Assembly: GCA_041946965.1 (NCBI GenBank)
Contig: JBHGBM010000084.1
Location: 1 to 30,903 of the forward strand
Origin: JBHGBM01 sp041946965
GTDB lineage: Bacteria; Acidobacteriota; Terriglobia; Bryobacterales; Bryobacteraceae
Length of the DNA stretch: 30,903 nucleotides
Direction of reading: 5' to 3'
Positions 7,661-15,630 of this stretch are shown here, one piece after another. Numbering within the stretch: position 1 is the stretch's first letter; each line of letters starts with the position of its first letter. The notes under the pieces are model-generated. The model did not search any database. It was not told the origin of the DNA and worked only from the letters and a program-made list of their open reading frames with translations. A program made the translations under genes and the position numbers.

Positions 7661-9433
7661 ATGATGCGGGTGAAATCGCACGGCGCGGGTTTGCTGATTG
7701 CGGTGGGCTTATGGTGCCTGCCGCGCGCCGAAGCCGTATCTCCGGTGCGCCTCTCGGGCGCAATCGCGGGTCAGGTGACCGACTCCGCGGGCGTGCCGCA
7801 AATGGGCGCCACCGTCCTTCTGTTCAATCGCTTCGACAAGCTGGCCCAAAAAGTCATCACCGATCAACAGGGTTCGTTCGTGTTCGCGGGGTTGCTGCCG
7901 GACCTTTATTCGGTGCGGGTGACGCTGGCGGCGTTCGTGCCGGCGGTCAGGGATCACATCGTGGTGCAGCCGGGCATGCGCAGCGTGCTGAACGTGAGCC
8001 TGGCGAACCTGTTCAGTTCCATTCAACTGCTGACGCCGCACGGCGAACAGCGCTCGCTGATGAGCGAAGACTGGAAGTGGGTCCTGCGCGGATCGAGCGA
8101 AACGCGCCCCATCCTGCGCTATATCCCCCGGGCGCCGGAACCGCGGCAACACGCGGCGTTGTTCTCGGATACCCGCGGCGTTCTGCGGCTCTCGGCCGGC
8201 GAGGGTGACGCGTCCTCCTCATGGGGACAGAGCGACCTGGGCACCGCGTTCGCGCTGGCCACGTCGGTGTATGGCAACAACCTGCTGCAGTTCAGCGGGC
8301 GAGTGGGATATTCTTCGGGCGGGGGCATCCCCTCGGCCGCGTTCCGCACCACCTTCAGCCGCCATTTGCGGGGCGGCAGCCCGGAAGTCTCCGTCACCAT
8401 GCGGCAGTTGATGCTGCCGGGGCGTTTCGGCGCGGCGGTGGCGGGCGAGGCGGGCGCGCTGCCGGCGCTGCGCAGCAGTTCCCTGAATTTCGAGGACCGC
8501 ACCCAGCTTTCCGAAGCCGCGTGGCTGCACTACGGGTTCTCGCTCGACTCGATTTCGTTCCTCCAGCGCCTGAATTATTTCAGTCCCTTCGCGCGTCTCT
8601 CTTACGCTCTCGGCGAAGCGGGTTCGCTTGATTTCACCTACACGTCGGGAAATCCGCGCCCGGAGCTGGGAGCGCCGCAAAGCTCCGATTTTCAACGCGA
8701 CCTGAACACGCTGGGCCTGTTCCCGCGCGTTTCGCTGCGCGGCGGCCGGGCGCACGTACAGCGCGGCGAGAACATCGAAGCCGCCTATTCCCGGCGCTTC
8801 GGATCGCGCGGCGTGCAGGTGAGCGGATACCGCGAATCGGTGAACAACGCCGCGCTCACCCTCGCCGATCCCGAAAATGCGTTCGCCGCACCGGGCGACA
8901 TCCTGCCGGATCTCTATTCCAGCAGCTCGGTCTTCAATGCGGGCCGTTACGAGACCATGGGGTTTACGGTCTCCGTTACCCAGGACTTCGGTTCGAACTT
9001 CAGCGCGACGATGATCTACGGCTCGATCGGCGCGCTCGGACTGGAGCCGGGCCAAGTGGAGAGCGAGAACCCGGACCAGTTGCGCGCCATGATCCGCGCC
9101 GGACGCCGCAACGCAGCCACGCTGCGCACCAACGCGACCGTTCCCGCCAGCGGCACCCACGTGGTGGCGAGCTACCAGTGGACCGACCAGCGGATGGTTT
9201 CGCCGGGGCGGATCTATTCCACCGGCAGCGAGCGGCCCGAACCGGGGCTCAATCTCTACCTGCGGCAGCCGGTGCCGGGATGGTCGCTGCTGCCGTGGCG
9301 CATGGAGATCACCGCCGACCTGCGCAACCTGCTGGCGCAGGGCTATGTGCCGCTGAGCATGACGGGCGGGCGGCGGGCATTCCTGATGCAGACACCGCGT
9401 TCGTTCCGCGGCGGCCTGAGCTTCATTTTTTAG
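7661..9433 (+). CDS. Carboxypeptidase-regulatory-domain outer-membrane beta-barrel protein
   Basis: 590 residues (ATG at 7661 or 7664). Signal peptide to about residue 25 (ending PRAEA), then a carboxypeptidase-regulatory-like Ig fold (~31-115: GAIAGQVTDSAGVPQMGATV, ending in VVQPGMRSVLNVSL). From ~160 onward there are alternating amphipathic strands with many Ser/Gly/Arg/Tyr residues, finishing with GGLSFIF, the terminal-Phe signature of outer-membrane barrels. There is no recognisable TonB plug, so it is a barrel without a plug rather than a standard TonB-dependent receptor. The tight link to the GWxTD gene suggests a shared envelope role, which is inference. The stop codon overlaps the stop of the convergent dehydrogenase (TTAG, 9430-9433), leaving no room for a separate terminator. 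Confidence 0.72.
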   Translation: MMRVKSHGAGLLIAVGLWCLPRAEAVSPVRLSGAIAGQVTDSAGVPQMGATVLLFNRFDKLAQKVITDQQGSFVFAGLLPDLYSVRVTLAAFVPAVRDHIVVQPGMRSVLNVSLANLFSSIQLLTPHGEQRSLMSEDWKWVLRGSSETRPILRYIPRAPEPRQHAALFSDTRGVLRLSAGEGDASSSWGQSDLGTAFALATSVYGNNLLQFSGRVGYSSGGGIPSAAFRTTFSRHLRGGSPEVSVTMRQLMLPGRFGAAVAGEAGALPALRSSSLNFEDRTQLSEAAWLHYGFSLDSISFLQRLNYFSPFARLSYALGEAGSLDFTYTSGNPRPELGAPQSSDFQRDLNTLGLFPRVSLRGGRAHVQRGENIEAAYSRRFGSRGVQVSGYRESVNNAALTLADPENAFAAPGDILPDLYSSSSVFNAGRYETMGFTVSVTQDFGSNFSATMIYGSIGALGLEPGQVESENPDQLRAMIRAGRRNAATLRTNATVPASGTHVVASYQWTDQRMVSPGRIYSTGSERPEPGLNLYLRQPVPGWSLLPWRMEITADLRNLLAQGYVPLSMTGGRRAFLMQTPRSFRGGLSFIF

Positions 9434-10431
9434 CCGTTCACCAGCACCGCGGCCCCGCGCACGGCATCGTTCTTCAACGCATTTAACGCTTCGTTGGCTT
9501 CGTGCATGGGGAAGACCTGTACTTCGGTGCGAATGGGGATGGCGGCCGCGACGGCCAGGAAATCCTCGCCGTCCTGCCGGGTATTGTTGGCCACGCTGCG
9601 CACGACGCGTTCCTGGTAGAGCAGCTCGTAGTCGATGGGCGGAATCGGGCTCATGTGGATTCCGCCGAGCGCCACCGTACCGCCCTTTCTGAGCGCCTTC
9701 AGCGCGGCGATGACCAGTTCGCCCGCCGGGGCGAAAATGATGGCGCTATCGAGCCTGGCGGGCGGCGCCTCGGCCGCCGGGCCCGCCCACACGGCGCCGA
9801 GATCGAGGGCGAGCTGCCGGTGCCGCTCGTCGCGGGTCACGGCGTAGACCTCCGCGCCCCAGTAGCGCGCCACCTGTATGGCGACGTGCGCGGCGTTGCC
9901 GAACCCGTACAGGCCCAGGCGCCCGCCCCGCTGGATGCCGGAGAGCCGCAGCGAGCGGAAACCGATGATGCCCGCGCACAGCAGCGGGGCGGCATGCAGG
10001 TCTTCGAAGTCCGGCGGCAGACGATACGCGAACGCTTCGACCGCCAGGGCATACCCGGCGTAGCCGCCATCCACGGTCCATCCGGTGAAGGCGGCATCGT
10101 CGCAGAGATTTTCCCGACCCGCCCGGCAGTACTCGCAGGCGCCGCAGGTGCGGTGCAGCCAGGCGATGCCGGCGCGGTCGCCCGGTCGGAAATTGCGCAC
10201 GCCCTCGCCGCACGCCTCCACCACGCCCACGGTCTGGTGGCCGGGAATGACCGGCGACCTGTGCGGTGCGAGCTCGCCTTCCACCACGTGGAGGTCCGTG
10301 CGGCACACGCCGCAGGCGGTGACCCGCACCAGGATCTCACCCGGTCCCGGCGCCGGTTTCGGCATTTCCACCCAGCGCAGCGGGCGGGTTTCGACGGGTG
10401 CGGGAGAATCGAGCCGGCAGGCTTGCATCAT
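9430..10431 (-). CDS. Zinc-binding alcohol dehydrogenase family protein
   Basis: 333 residues, a medium-chain NAD(P)-dependent alcohol dehydrogenase. Catalytic zinc ligands: Cys43 (ACGVCRTDLH) and His65 (VIPGHQTVG). Structural zinc ligands: Cys96, Cys99, Cys102 and Cys110 (CGACEYCRAGRENLC). The Rossmann segment reads LYGFGNAAHVAIQVARYWG, the GFGxxAH form typical of the adh_fam_2 group of short zinc ADHs. The likely reaction is reversible oxidation of a primary alcohol to an aldehyde; the substrate is unknown. Two adjacent ATGs (10431 and 10428) are possible. AGGAG lies one base before the first and four before the second, so 10428 may be the true start. It is divergent from the polysaccharide genes across only 40 bp, and its stop overlaps the neighbouring stop. 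Confidence 0.9.
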   Translation of the reverse strand: MMQACRLDSPAPVETRPLRWVEMPKPAPGPGEILVRVTACGVCRTDLHVVEGELAPHRSPVIPGHQTVGVVEACGEGVRNFRPGDRAGIAWLHRTCGACEYCRAGRENLCDDAAFTGWTVDGGYAGYALAVEAFAYRLPPDFEDLHAAPLLCAGIIGFRSLRLSGIQRGGRLGLYGFGNAAHVAIQVARYWGAEVYAVTRDERHRQLALDLGAVWAGPAAEAPPARLDSAIIFAPAGELVIAALKALRKGGTVALGGIHMSPIPPIDYELLYQERVVRSVANNTRQDGEDFLAVAAAIPIRTEVQVFPMHEANEALNALKNDAVRGAAVLVNG

Positions 10432-10471
10432 GCTCCTATTGTGCGTTAGTCTTCACCCAGTCGGAGGTGGA

Positions 10472-13342
10472 ATGGGAGTTCTTCTGGCCTTGGCGGCTCT
10501 GGCGGTGCGCGCGGAGATGCTGTCCACCTGGGGGCTGCCGGTGATCGACCCGCTGGCGAACGACCCGCGCAACGTGGCGCTCGGGATCTCTGAATTGGAG
10601 CTCGAGGGGTTTACGGAGGATACGCGCTCGGAGTACCGCGCCCGCTCAGTGCGGCGCACCGGGCAGCAGGCGCGCCTCACCGCCGTGGCGCCGCGCGCCG
10701 GCCGCTTCCACCCCGGGTTCATCCTGTATGACGCCGCCGGGGCGGAGCACGTGGCGCTCTACGTGGATGGCAGCCTGCGTGGTGAAGCTCTCGCCGATCG
10801 GGACGATAACCGGCAGCGTTTGTTCTTCACGGCCGATCCCGTGGACCTCCGCGGCGGCGAGAAGATCGAGTTGCGCGCGATGAACGCCGAAGGCGGCTAC
10901 CGCATCGAGAAGATCCTGCTGCTGGCCAACCGCCCCGAACCGGGACGCTTCGCCTACGAGTTCCGCGACGTGCGCCCGTTCGCCGGCACGCTCACCTGGG
11001 TCACCAACTGGCCGGCGCGTTGCACGGTCGAATGGGAGGGCGGGACGGTCCGCGAGCCCGCTGCCATGAACAATCACCGGGTAATCCTGGAAGGGGTTCA
11101 GCCCGGCCGCCCGTACCGCTACCGGATCAGCGCGGCCACGCGCGAGGGTGGCACGGCCTCAACCGGATGGAAGACCTTCACCGCGGAGCCGCGCCGCGAA
11201 GCCGCGGGCGGCGTAAGGATCGAGCGCGTGCCCCTTGCCGTGGACGGCGTGGGCCATCCGGTGACCGCCGGGGCGCCCTTCCCCAAGGGCGCGCTCGGCT
11301 CGGAGGAACACATCCTGCTCCGCGACCCGGCCGGCGGCGAAGAAGCCCTGCAAACCCGTACGCTGGCGCGGTGGGATGACGGCTCGGTCAAGTGGGCGCT
11401 GCTCGACTTTTACGGCCGCTCGCCATCTTACACCCTGGAGTACGGCACGGAGGTGCAGAGGCGGGCGAAGCCCGGGGTTCTGCGCGTCAGCGAAGATGCC
11501 GGGGCGGTCACGGTCTCCACCGGCCCGCTGGTTTTCCGGATCAGCAAGCTCCGGTTTGGATTCCTCGAAGCGCTGCGCCTCAATGGCGCGCAGGTCACGC
11601 GGCCGGGCCAACCCGGGGCGTTCTATCTTACCGGCGCCGACGGCCAGGTCTACGACACGCTCGCGAAGCCCGATGAAGTCGTCATCGAGGAGCGCGGGCC
11701 GGTGCGCGCCTGCATCCGGGTGAGCGGCCGCCATCGCGGCTCCGGCGGCAAGACGCTGTTCGCCTACACCCTGCGATTTCACGCCTGGGCGGGCCGGCCG
11801 TACCTTCGCGTCCTGCACACCTTCGGCAACGACGGCGCCGCCGAGTTCGCTTCCGTGCGCAGCCTGGTGCTGCGCCTGCCGCTCGTGGGCAGCCAGGAAG
11901 GGCGGCGGAGCGTCGAGGCGCGCAACGACAGACAACGCGAGCGCGGCGTCGTGCGCTGGAACGCCGTCACCCTTTCCGTGCGCGATTTCTGGCAAAACTA
12001 CCCCAAGGCCCTGAGCGCCGGCGGGGACGGCATCGAGTTCGGGATCTGCCCCGCTCTGCGCCCCTCCGAGTACGCCTGGGCGCGCGGCACGGTGGACGAG
12101 CATCGCCTGTTCTACTACCTTCAGGACGGCCTCTACAGGTTCCGGCAGGGCATGACCAAGACGCACGAGTTCTGGATCGCACCGGATGCCGTGCGGCCCA
12201 TGCCCCTGATGGCCGCGGCGCCGCCGGAGTGGTATGGGCGCACCGAGGCCGCCGGCCGGCTTTCGCCGGCGCGGGCGAAGGGGCTGATCGCGGACTACGA
12301 CGCGGCCTTCTCCCGCGCCTTCGGCCAGTATCTGGACAACCGCGAGCGCAACCGGGAATACGGCATGATGAACTGGGGCGACTGGTGGGGCGAGCGCGGC
12401 ATCAATTGGGGCAACAGCGAGTACGACGCGCAGCATTCCTTCTTCCTTCAGTTCCTGCGCACGGGCGACTGGCGCTACTTCCGCACGGCCGAGGAGGCCG
12501 AGTGGCACAATCGCGATGTGGACGCCGTCCACTACAGCAGCGATCCCGTGCGTCTGGGCGGCGTATGGCTGCACGCCGTGGCTCACACCGGCGACTACTT
12601 CGCCGAGAGCCCGGTGAAGGGCCAGGGCATCGCGCGCGGCGGCATGAGCGTGGACCATACCGTGATCGAGGGCCACCTGGACAACTATTTCCTCACCGGC
12701 GACCGGCGGTCGCTCGAAACCGCGCGGCTGATTGCAGACCGCTACTGCGGATGGTTCACGCGCAACTACGATTTCAACAACTGCCGGCAGGCGGGCTGGC
12801 ACCTGATCCTGGCGGTTTCCATGTACGAGGCCACGGGCGACCCTTATTACCTGCACGCCGCGCAGATCGTGGTGGAGCGGGTGCTGGAACGGCAGACCGA
12901 AGACGGCGGCTGGCGGCGGCAGCTCGTGCCCGGCCACTGCTACTGCACCCCGCAGCACAGCGGCAACGCCGGCTTCATGGTGGCCGTGCTGATGACGGGG
13001 CTCAAGATGTACTACCGGGCAAGCGGCGACGAGCGCGCGGCGGAATCCATCGTGAAGGCCTCGCGCTTCGTGGTGGATGATATGTGGATGCCGGCGCAGA
13101 AGGCCTTCCGCTACACGTCGTGCCCCAACTCGGCGCCGGGCGGGGCCTCCAGCTACCTCCTGTTCGACGGCCTTTCTTTCGCCCACCAGCGCACCGGCGA
13201 CGAGCGGCTGGCGCGGCCCATGCGGGCCCGCGCGCGGGTGCTGGCGGACGGCGTGGACAACTTCGGCAAGAGCTTTACGCAAACGACGCGGCTTGCGCCG
13301 CGTTTCCTGGAGTATCTTGAAAGGGTAGTGGAGAGACGATGA
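10472..13342 (+). CDS. YetA/PcRGLX-like exo-rhamnogalacturonan lyase family protein (PL26-type)
   Basis: 956 residues. A short hydrophobic N-terminus (MGVLLALAALAVRA) is a weak signal peptide. A carbohydrate-binding-like beta region (~20-150) and an FN3-like segment (~153-240) precede the family core. The core starts at VRIERVPLAVDGVGHPVTAG (~248) with LARWDDGSVKWALLDF, the hallmark of the PcRGLX/YetA N-terminal RIFT-barrel domain, then a beta-sandwich and a C-terminal alpha-helical toroid (~620-956) with aromatic motifs such as NYDFNNCRQAGWHL and PGHCYCTPQHSGNAG. Characterised PL26 enzymes release unsaturated galacturonosyl-rhamnose from rhamnogalacturonan I; the N-terminal extension is additional. 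GGAGG (10463-10467) sets the ATG at 10472. The stop overlaps the next start as ATGA, so the GH4 gene is translationally coupled. Confidence 0.8.
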   Translation: MGVLLALAALAVRAEMLSTWGLPVIDPLANDPRNVALGISELELEGFTEDTRSEYRARSVRRTGQQARLTAVAPRAGRFHPGFILYDAAGAEHVALYVDGSLRGEALADRDDNRQRLFFTADPVDLRGGEKIELRAMNAEGGYRIEKILLLANRPEPGRFAYEFRDVRPFAGTLTWVTNWPARCTVEWEGGTVREPAAMNNHRVILEGVQPGRPYRYRISAATREGGTASTGWKTFTAEPRREAAGGVRIERVPLAVDGVGHPVTAGAPFPKGALGSEEHILLRDPAGGEEALQTRTLARWDDGSVKWALLDFYGRSPSYTLEYGTEVQRRAKPGVLRVSEDAGAVTVSTGPLVFRISKLRFGFLEALRLNGAQVTRPGQPGAFYLTGADGQVYDTLAKPDEVVIEERGPVRACIRVSGRHRGSGGKTLFAYTLRFHAWAGRPYLRVLHTFGNDGAAEFASVRSLVLRLPLVGSQEGRRSVEARNDRQRERGVVRWNAVTLSVRDFWQNYPKALSAGGDGIEFGICPALRPSEYAWARGTVDEHRLFYYLQDGLYRFRQGMTKTHEFWIAPDAVRPMPLMAAAPPEWYGRTEAAGRLSPARAKGLIADYDAAFSRAFGQYLDNRERNREYGMMNWGDWWGERGINWGNSEYDAQHSFFLQFLRTGDWRYFRTAEEAEWHNRDVDAVHYSSDPVRLGGVWLHAVAHTGDYFAESPVKGQGIARGGMSVDHTVIEGHLDNYFLTGDRRSLETARLIADRYCGWFTRNYDFNNCRQAGWHLILAVSMYEATGDPYYLHAAQIVVERVLERQTEDGGWRRQLVPGHCYCTPQHSGNAGFMVAVLMTGLKMYYRASGDERAAESIVKASRFVVDDMWMPAQKAFRYTSCPNSAPGGASSYLLFDGLSFAHQRTGDERLARPMRARARVLADGVDNFGKSFTQTTRLAPRFLEYLERVVERR

Positions 13343-14775
13343 GCACGAAGATCGCGATGATTGGCGCCGGAAGCATCGTATTCTGCAAGACACTGATGCA
13401 CGACCTGATGGCGACGCCCTCGCTGGCGGGTTGTGAGTTCGCCCTGATGAGCCGCACCGAACCGAAGCTCAGGGCCATGGAGGATTTCGGCCAGCGCATG
13501 CTGCGCGATAACGGGTTAGAGGGCAGCGTATGGGCGACGCTCGACCGCCGCGAGGCCATCAAGGACGCGGATTTCGTGGTTGTCATGCTTCAGGTGGGCG
13601 GCGTGGAAGCGTTCGAGATCGACTACCGGATCCCGCTCGAATACGGTGTCGACCAGTGCGTGGGCGATTCGCTCGGACCGGGCGGCATCTTCCGCGCCCT
13701 GCGCACCGTGCCGGCGCTGGTGGAAATCGCGCGCGACATGGAGCGGCTCGCCAAGCCCGGCGCCATCATGCTGCAATACGCCAATCCCATGGCGGCCAAC
13801 TGCCTGGCGCTGGGCAAGGCTACGAGCGTCCCGTTTGTGGGGCTGTGTCACGGGGTGCAGACCACGCTCGACCTCATCGCGCGCTACTGCGGCGTGCCGA
13901 AGGACGAGATCCGCTACGTTTGCGGCGGCATCAACCACATGGACTGGTTCCTCAAGCTGGAGCACAATGGCCGCGACCTGTATCCCATCCTGCGCGAGGT
14001 GTTCGAGAAACCGGAGTACTACAAGAACGAGAAGGTCCGCGGCGAGGTGTTCCGCCACTTCGGCTACTTCATGACCGAGAGCACGGGCCACCTGAGCGAG
14101 TACGTGCCGTGGTTCCGCAAGAACAAACAGGCGCTCGACCTTTACTGCGACGAGCCCTCGTTCGGCGGCGCGAGCGGCGCTTACTACACCTGGTGCAAGA
14201 CCGTGGCGGAAAAGTACGCGGAGCAAAACCCGCTGGAACGCGAGAGCACCCTTCTCGGCCGGCGCAGCGTGGAGTACTGTTCCTACATCATTGAAGCCCT
14301 GACCGCGAACCGCCCGTTCCGCTTTATGGGCAACGTGCGCAACGACGGCTATATCACCAATCTCCCCAACGGCTGCTGCGTGGAAGTGCCGATCTGGGCC
14401 ATACAGGGGGCGGGCCTGCATCCCGCCGTGGTGGGCGAACTGCCGCCGCAGTGCGCCGCGCTGTGCATGACCAACATCAATTCGCAGATTCTGGCGGCGG
14501 AAGCCGCGCTGCAATCCGACACCGAGCACATTGTGCAGGCGGTGGCGCTCGATCCGCTTACCGGCGCGGTCTGCACGCTGGCCCAGATCCGCGAGATGTG
14601 CAGCCGCATGCTGGAGGCGCAGCGTCTGTGGTTGCCGGGCTTCGTGGGCAAATCGATCGCCCCCAAGCCGGCCATCGTGATTCCGCCCGATTGCAGGCCG
14701 GTGGATGTGCCGCTCGACCCCGCCCTCGCCATCGGCAGGCGCTTCGGGGAGTTGCTCAAGGAGCAGACGGCGTAG
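13339..14775 (+). CDS. GH4 family NAD-dependent alpha-glycosidase, probable uronidase (CHGV motif)
   Basis: 478 residues, cytoplasmic. GH4 enzymes hydrolyse glycosides by an NAD- and Mn-dependent oxidation-elimination mechanism. The NAD loop IAMIGAGSIVF is at residues 5-15. The metal-binding residues Cys170 (LCHGVQ) and His200 (GGINHMDWF) are present. The active-site tetrapeptide is CHGV. From memory of published GH4 motif work, CHSV marks alpha-galactosidases, CHEV alpha-galacturonidases (LplD) and CHGx alpha-glucuronidases, so this is more likely an alpha-glucuronidase or related uronidase than the alpha-galactosidase MelA that a simple similarity search might report. It overlaps the YetA-like gene by ATGA. 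In Bacillus subtilis the GH4 gene lplD also neighbours yetA, which supports a joint role in acidic pectic glycan breakdown. Confidence 0.85.
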   Translation: MSTKIAMIGAGSIVFCKTLMHDLMATPSLAGCEFALMSRTEPKLRAMEDFGQRMLRDNGLEGSVWATLDRREAIKDADFVVVMLQVGGVEAFEIDYRIPLEYGVDQCVGDSLGPGGIFRALRTVPALVEIARDMERLAKPGAIMLQYANPMAANCLALGKATSVPFVGLCHGVQTTLDLIARYCGVPKDEIRYVCGGINHMDWFLKLEHNGRDLYPILREVFEKPEYYKNEKVRGEVFRHFGYFMTESTGHLSEYVPWFRKNKQALDLYCDEPSFGGASGAYYTWCKTVAEKYAEQNPLERESTLLGRRSVEYCSYIIEALTANRPFRFMGNVRNDGYITNLPNGCCVEVPIWAIQGAGLHPAVVGELPPQCAALCMTNINSQILAAEAALQSDTEHIVQAVALDPLTGAVCTLAQIREMCSRMLEAQRLWLPGFVGKSIAPKPAIVIPPDCRPVDVPLDPALAIGRRFGELLKEQTA

Positions 14776-14790
14776 GCCCGTCCGCGCCGG

Positions 14791-14799
14791 TGCTAGAGT
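14791..14799 (+). promoter_or_regulatory. Possible extended -10 element before the 184-residue secreted protein gene
   Basis: TGCTAGAGT fits an extended -10 (TGn followed by TAnAnT) in the 35-bp gap between the GH4 stop and the ATG at 14811. There is no matching -35 hexamer, as expected if the extended element is used. The evidence is weak because it rests on one short match. Confidence 0.3.
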
Positions 14800-14810
14800 G
14801 AAACTAGAAC

Positions 14811-15365
14811 ATGAAAAGGGCTTTTTTTGCGTTTGTGTGGCTGTGCGCGGCAGGGATGCTCGGGGCTCAGGAGGGCGGGTTGACCCCGGTTTGGGACATC
14901 GGCGCCGTGCTGAAGGAGATTGGCGCTCATGCCGGGCGGCTCGTGCCGCTGCTGGATCAGGCCGATCCCAGCGGTTGGATCCTGAAAGGCGCGCCGGAGG
15001 CCTACGTGGCCCAGTGGAAGTCCTGCAAGGAACAGGCGGCCGCGCTGGCCGGCGATGCCGCCGCGCTGGCGAAGAGCCCCGAGACCCTTCCCGGCGCCCT
15101 CAAGGTTTTCTTCCGCATGCAGTCTCTGGAGTTCAGCCTGAACTCGCTGGGCGCGGGCATCCGCAGATACCAGAACCCGGCGCTTGCCGACCTGTTGGCG
15201 AGCGTGGCCGCGGAGAACGGCGCCAATCGCGAGCGCTTCCAGCGCTATATCGTGGACCTGGCGGCGCAGCGCGAAGAAGAATACCGCATCATGGATCACG
15301 AAGCGCAGCGCTGCCGCGCGCAACTCTCCAGGCAGCCTTCGCAGAACAAGAACGGGAGGAAGTAG
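14811..15365 (+). CDS. Hypothetical secreted helical protein
   Basis: 184 residues, not recognised. A clear signal peptide (MKRAFFAFVWLCAAGMLGAQ, cleavage near AQ/EGG) is followed by an almost entirely alpha-helical mature part with no Cys except Cys72 and Cys168. Ala/Leu/Gln-rich amphipathic helices (WKSCKEQAAALAGDAAALAK, EEEYRIMDHEAQRCRAQL) suggest a helical bundle of the kind seen in periplasmic accessory proteins. The C-terminus is basic and polar (SQNKNGRK). It follows the GH4 gene by 35 bp and precedes the Cys-rich gene by two bases, so those two small genes should be one transcript. No function is proposed. Confidence 0.7.
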   Translation: MKRAFFAFVWLCAAGMLGAQEGGLTPVWDIGAVLKEIGAHAGRLVPLLDQADPSGWILKGAPEAYVAQWKSCKEQAAALAGDAAALAKSPETLPGALKVFFRMQSLEFSLNSLGAGIRRYQNPALADLLASVAAENGANRERFQRYIVDLAAQREEEYRIMDHEAQRCRAQLSRQPSQNKNGRK

Positions 15366-15367
15366 CC

Positions 15368-15550
15368 GTGCCGTTTGTTTGCAGTATTTGCGGCGAGGAG
15401 TCGACGCGGATCTGCGTGCGCTGCACCAAGGACGCCTGTTCCAATCACCTGTGCGAGAAGTGCGGCCGGTGCAGCGACTGCTGCGAGTGCGAGATCGCGC
15501 TCGCCGAGACCCCCCGCGAGCACCGCCACGAGCCCGAGCACGGGCACTAA
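15368..15550 (+). CDS. 60-residue cysteine-rich zinc-finger-like protein
   Basis: Sixty residues from a GTG start, with a strong ribosome site GGGAGGA (15354-15360) seven bases before it. Eleven cysteines lie at 5, 8, 16, 19, 24, 29, 32, 35, 38, 39 and 41, plus His27. The first part follows C-x2-C-x7-C-x2-C-x4-C-x2-H, which resembles a B-box/MYND-type cross-brace zinc finger. The second part (C29-x2-C-x2-C-x2-CC-x-C) could bind a further zinc or another metal. The C-terminus is rich in His and Glu (HRHEPEHGH). No signal peptide is seen, so it is probably cytoplasmic. It is only 80 bp upstream of the nitric oxide reductase gene, although the operator and promoter in that gap argue for separate control. 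Function unknown. Confidence 0.75.
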   Translation: MPFVCSICGEESTRICVRCTKDACSNHLCEKCGRCSDCCECEIALAETPREHRHEPEHGH

Positions 15551-15568
15551 GAAAAAGAACTTCACCTT

Positions 15569-15584
15569 TGTGACTTAAGTCATA
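15569..15584. promoter_or_regulatory. Crp/Fnr-family palindromic operator upstream of the nitric oxide reductase gene
   Basis: The core TGACTTAAGTCA (15571-15582) is a perfect 12-bp palindrome. Read as TGTGA-N6-TCATA it differs from the Crp consensus TGTGA-N6-TCACA by one base. Read as TGAC-N4-GTCA it has the Fnr/Dnr/NnrR geometry (TTGAC-N4-GTCAA type). Fnr-family NO or oxygen sensors commonly activate nor genes, so the location is meaningful. Its centre is 54.5 bp before the ATG at 15631. Confidence 0.6.
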
Positions 15585-15606
15585 CCTGCTCCGCCCGGGC
15601 GCATCT

Positions 15607-15612
15607 TACTTT
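15607..15612 (+). promoter_or_regulatory. Likely -10 hexamer of the nor promoter
   Basis: TACTTT keeps the three most conserved -10 positions (T, A and final T). Its centre is 33 bp from the operator centre, within one base of the 32 bp expected for a class II Crp/Fnr-activated promoter with the activator near -41.5. The start would be near 15618-15619, leaving a leader of about a dozen bases containing the GGAGAG ribosome site (15621-15626). TTGAAT at 15612-15617 is an alternative hexamer. Confidence 0.4.
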
Positions 15613-15630
15613 TGAATTTCGGAGAGAAGG

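Noticed and set aside
11159..13393. Long minus-strand open frame (744 codons) opposite the YetA-like gene
   Set aside because: Complement of a well-supported gene in GC-rich DNA, with biased composition and no ribosome site or domain.
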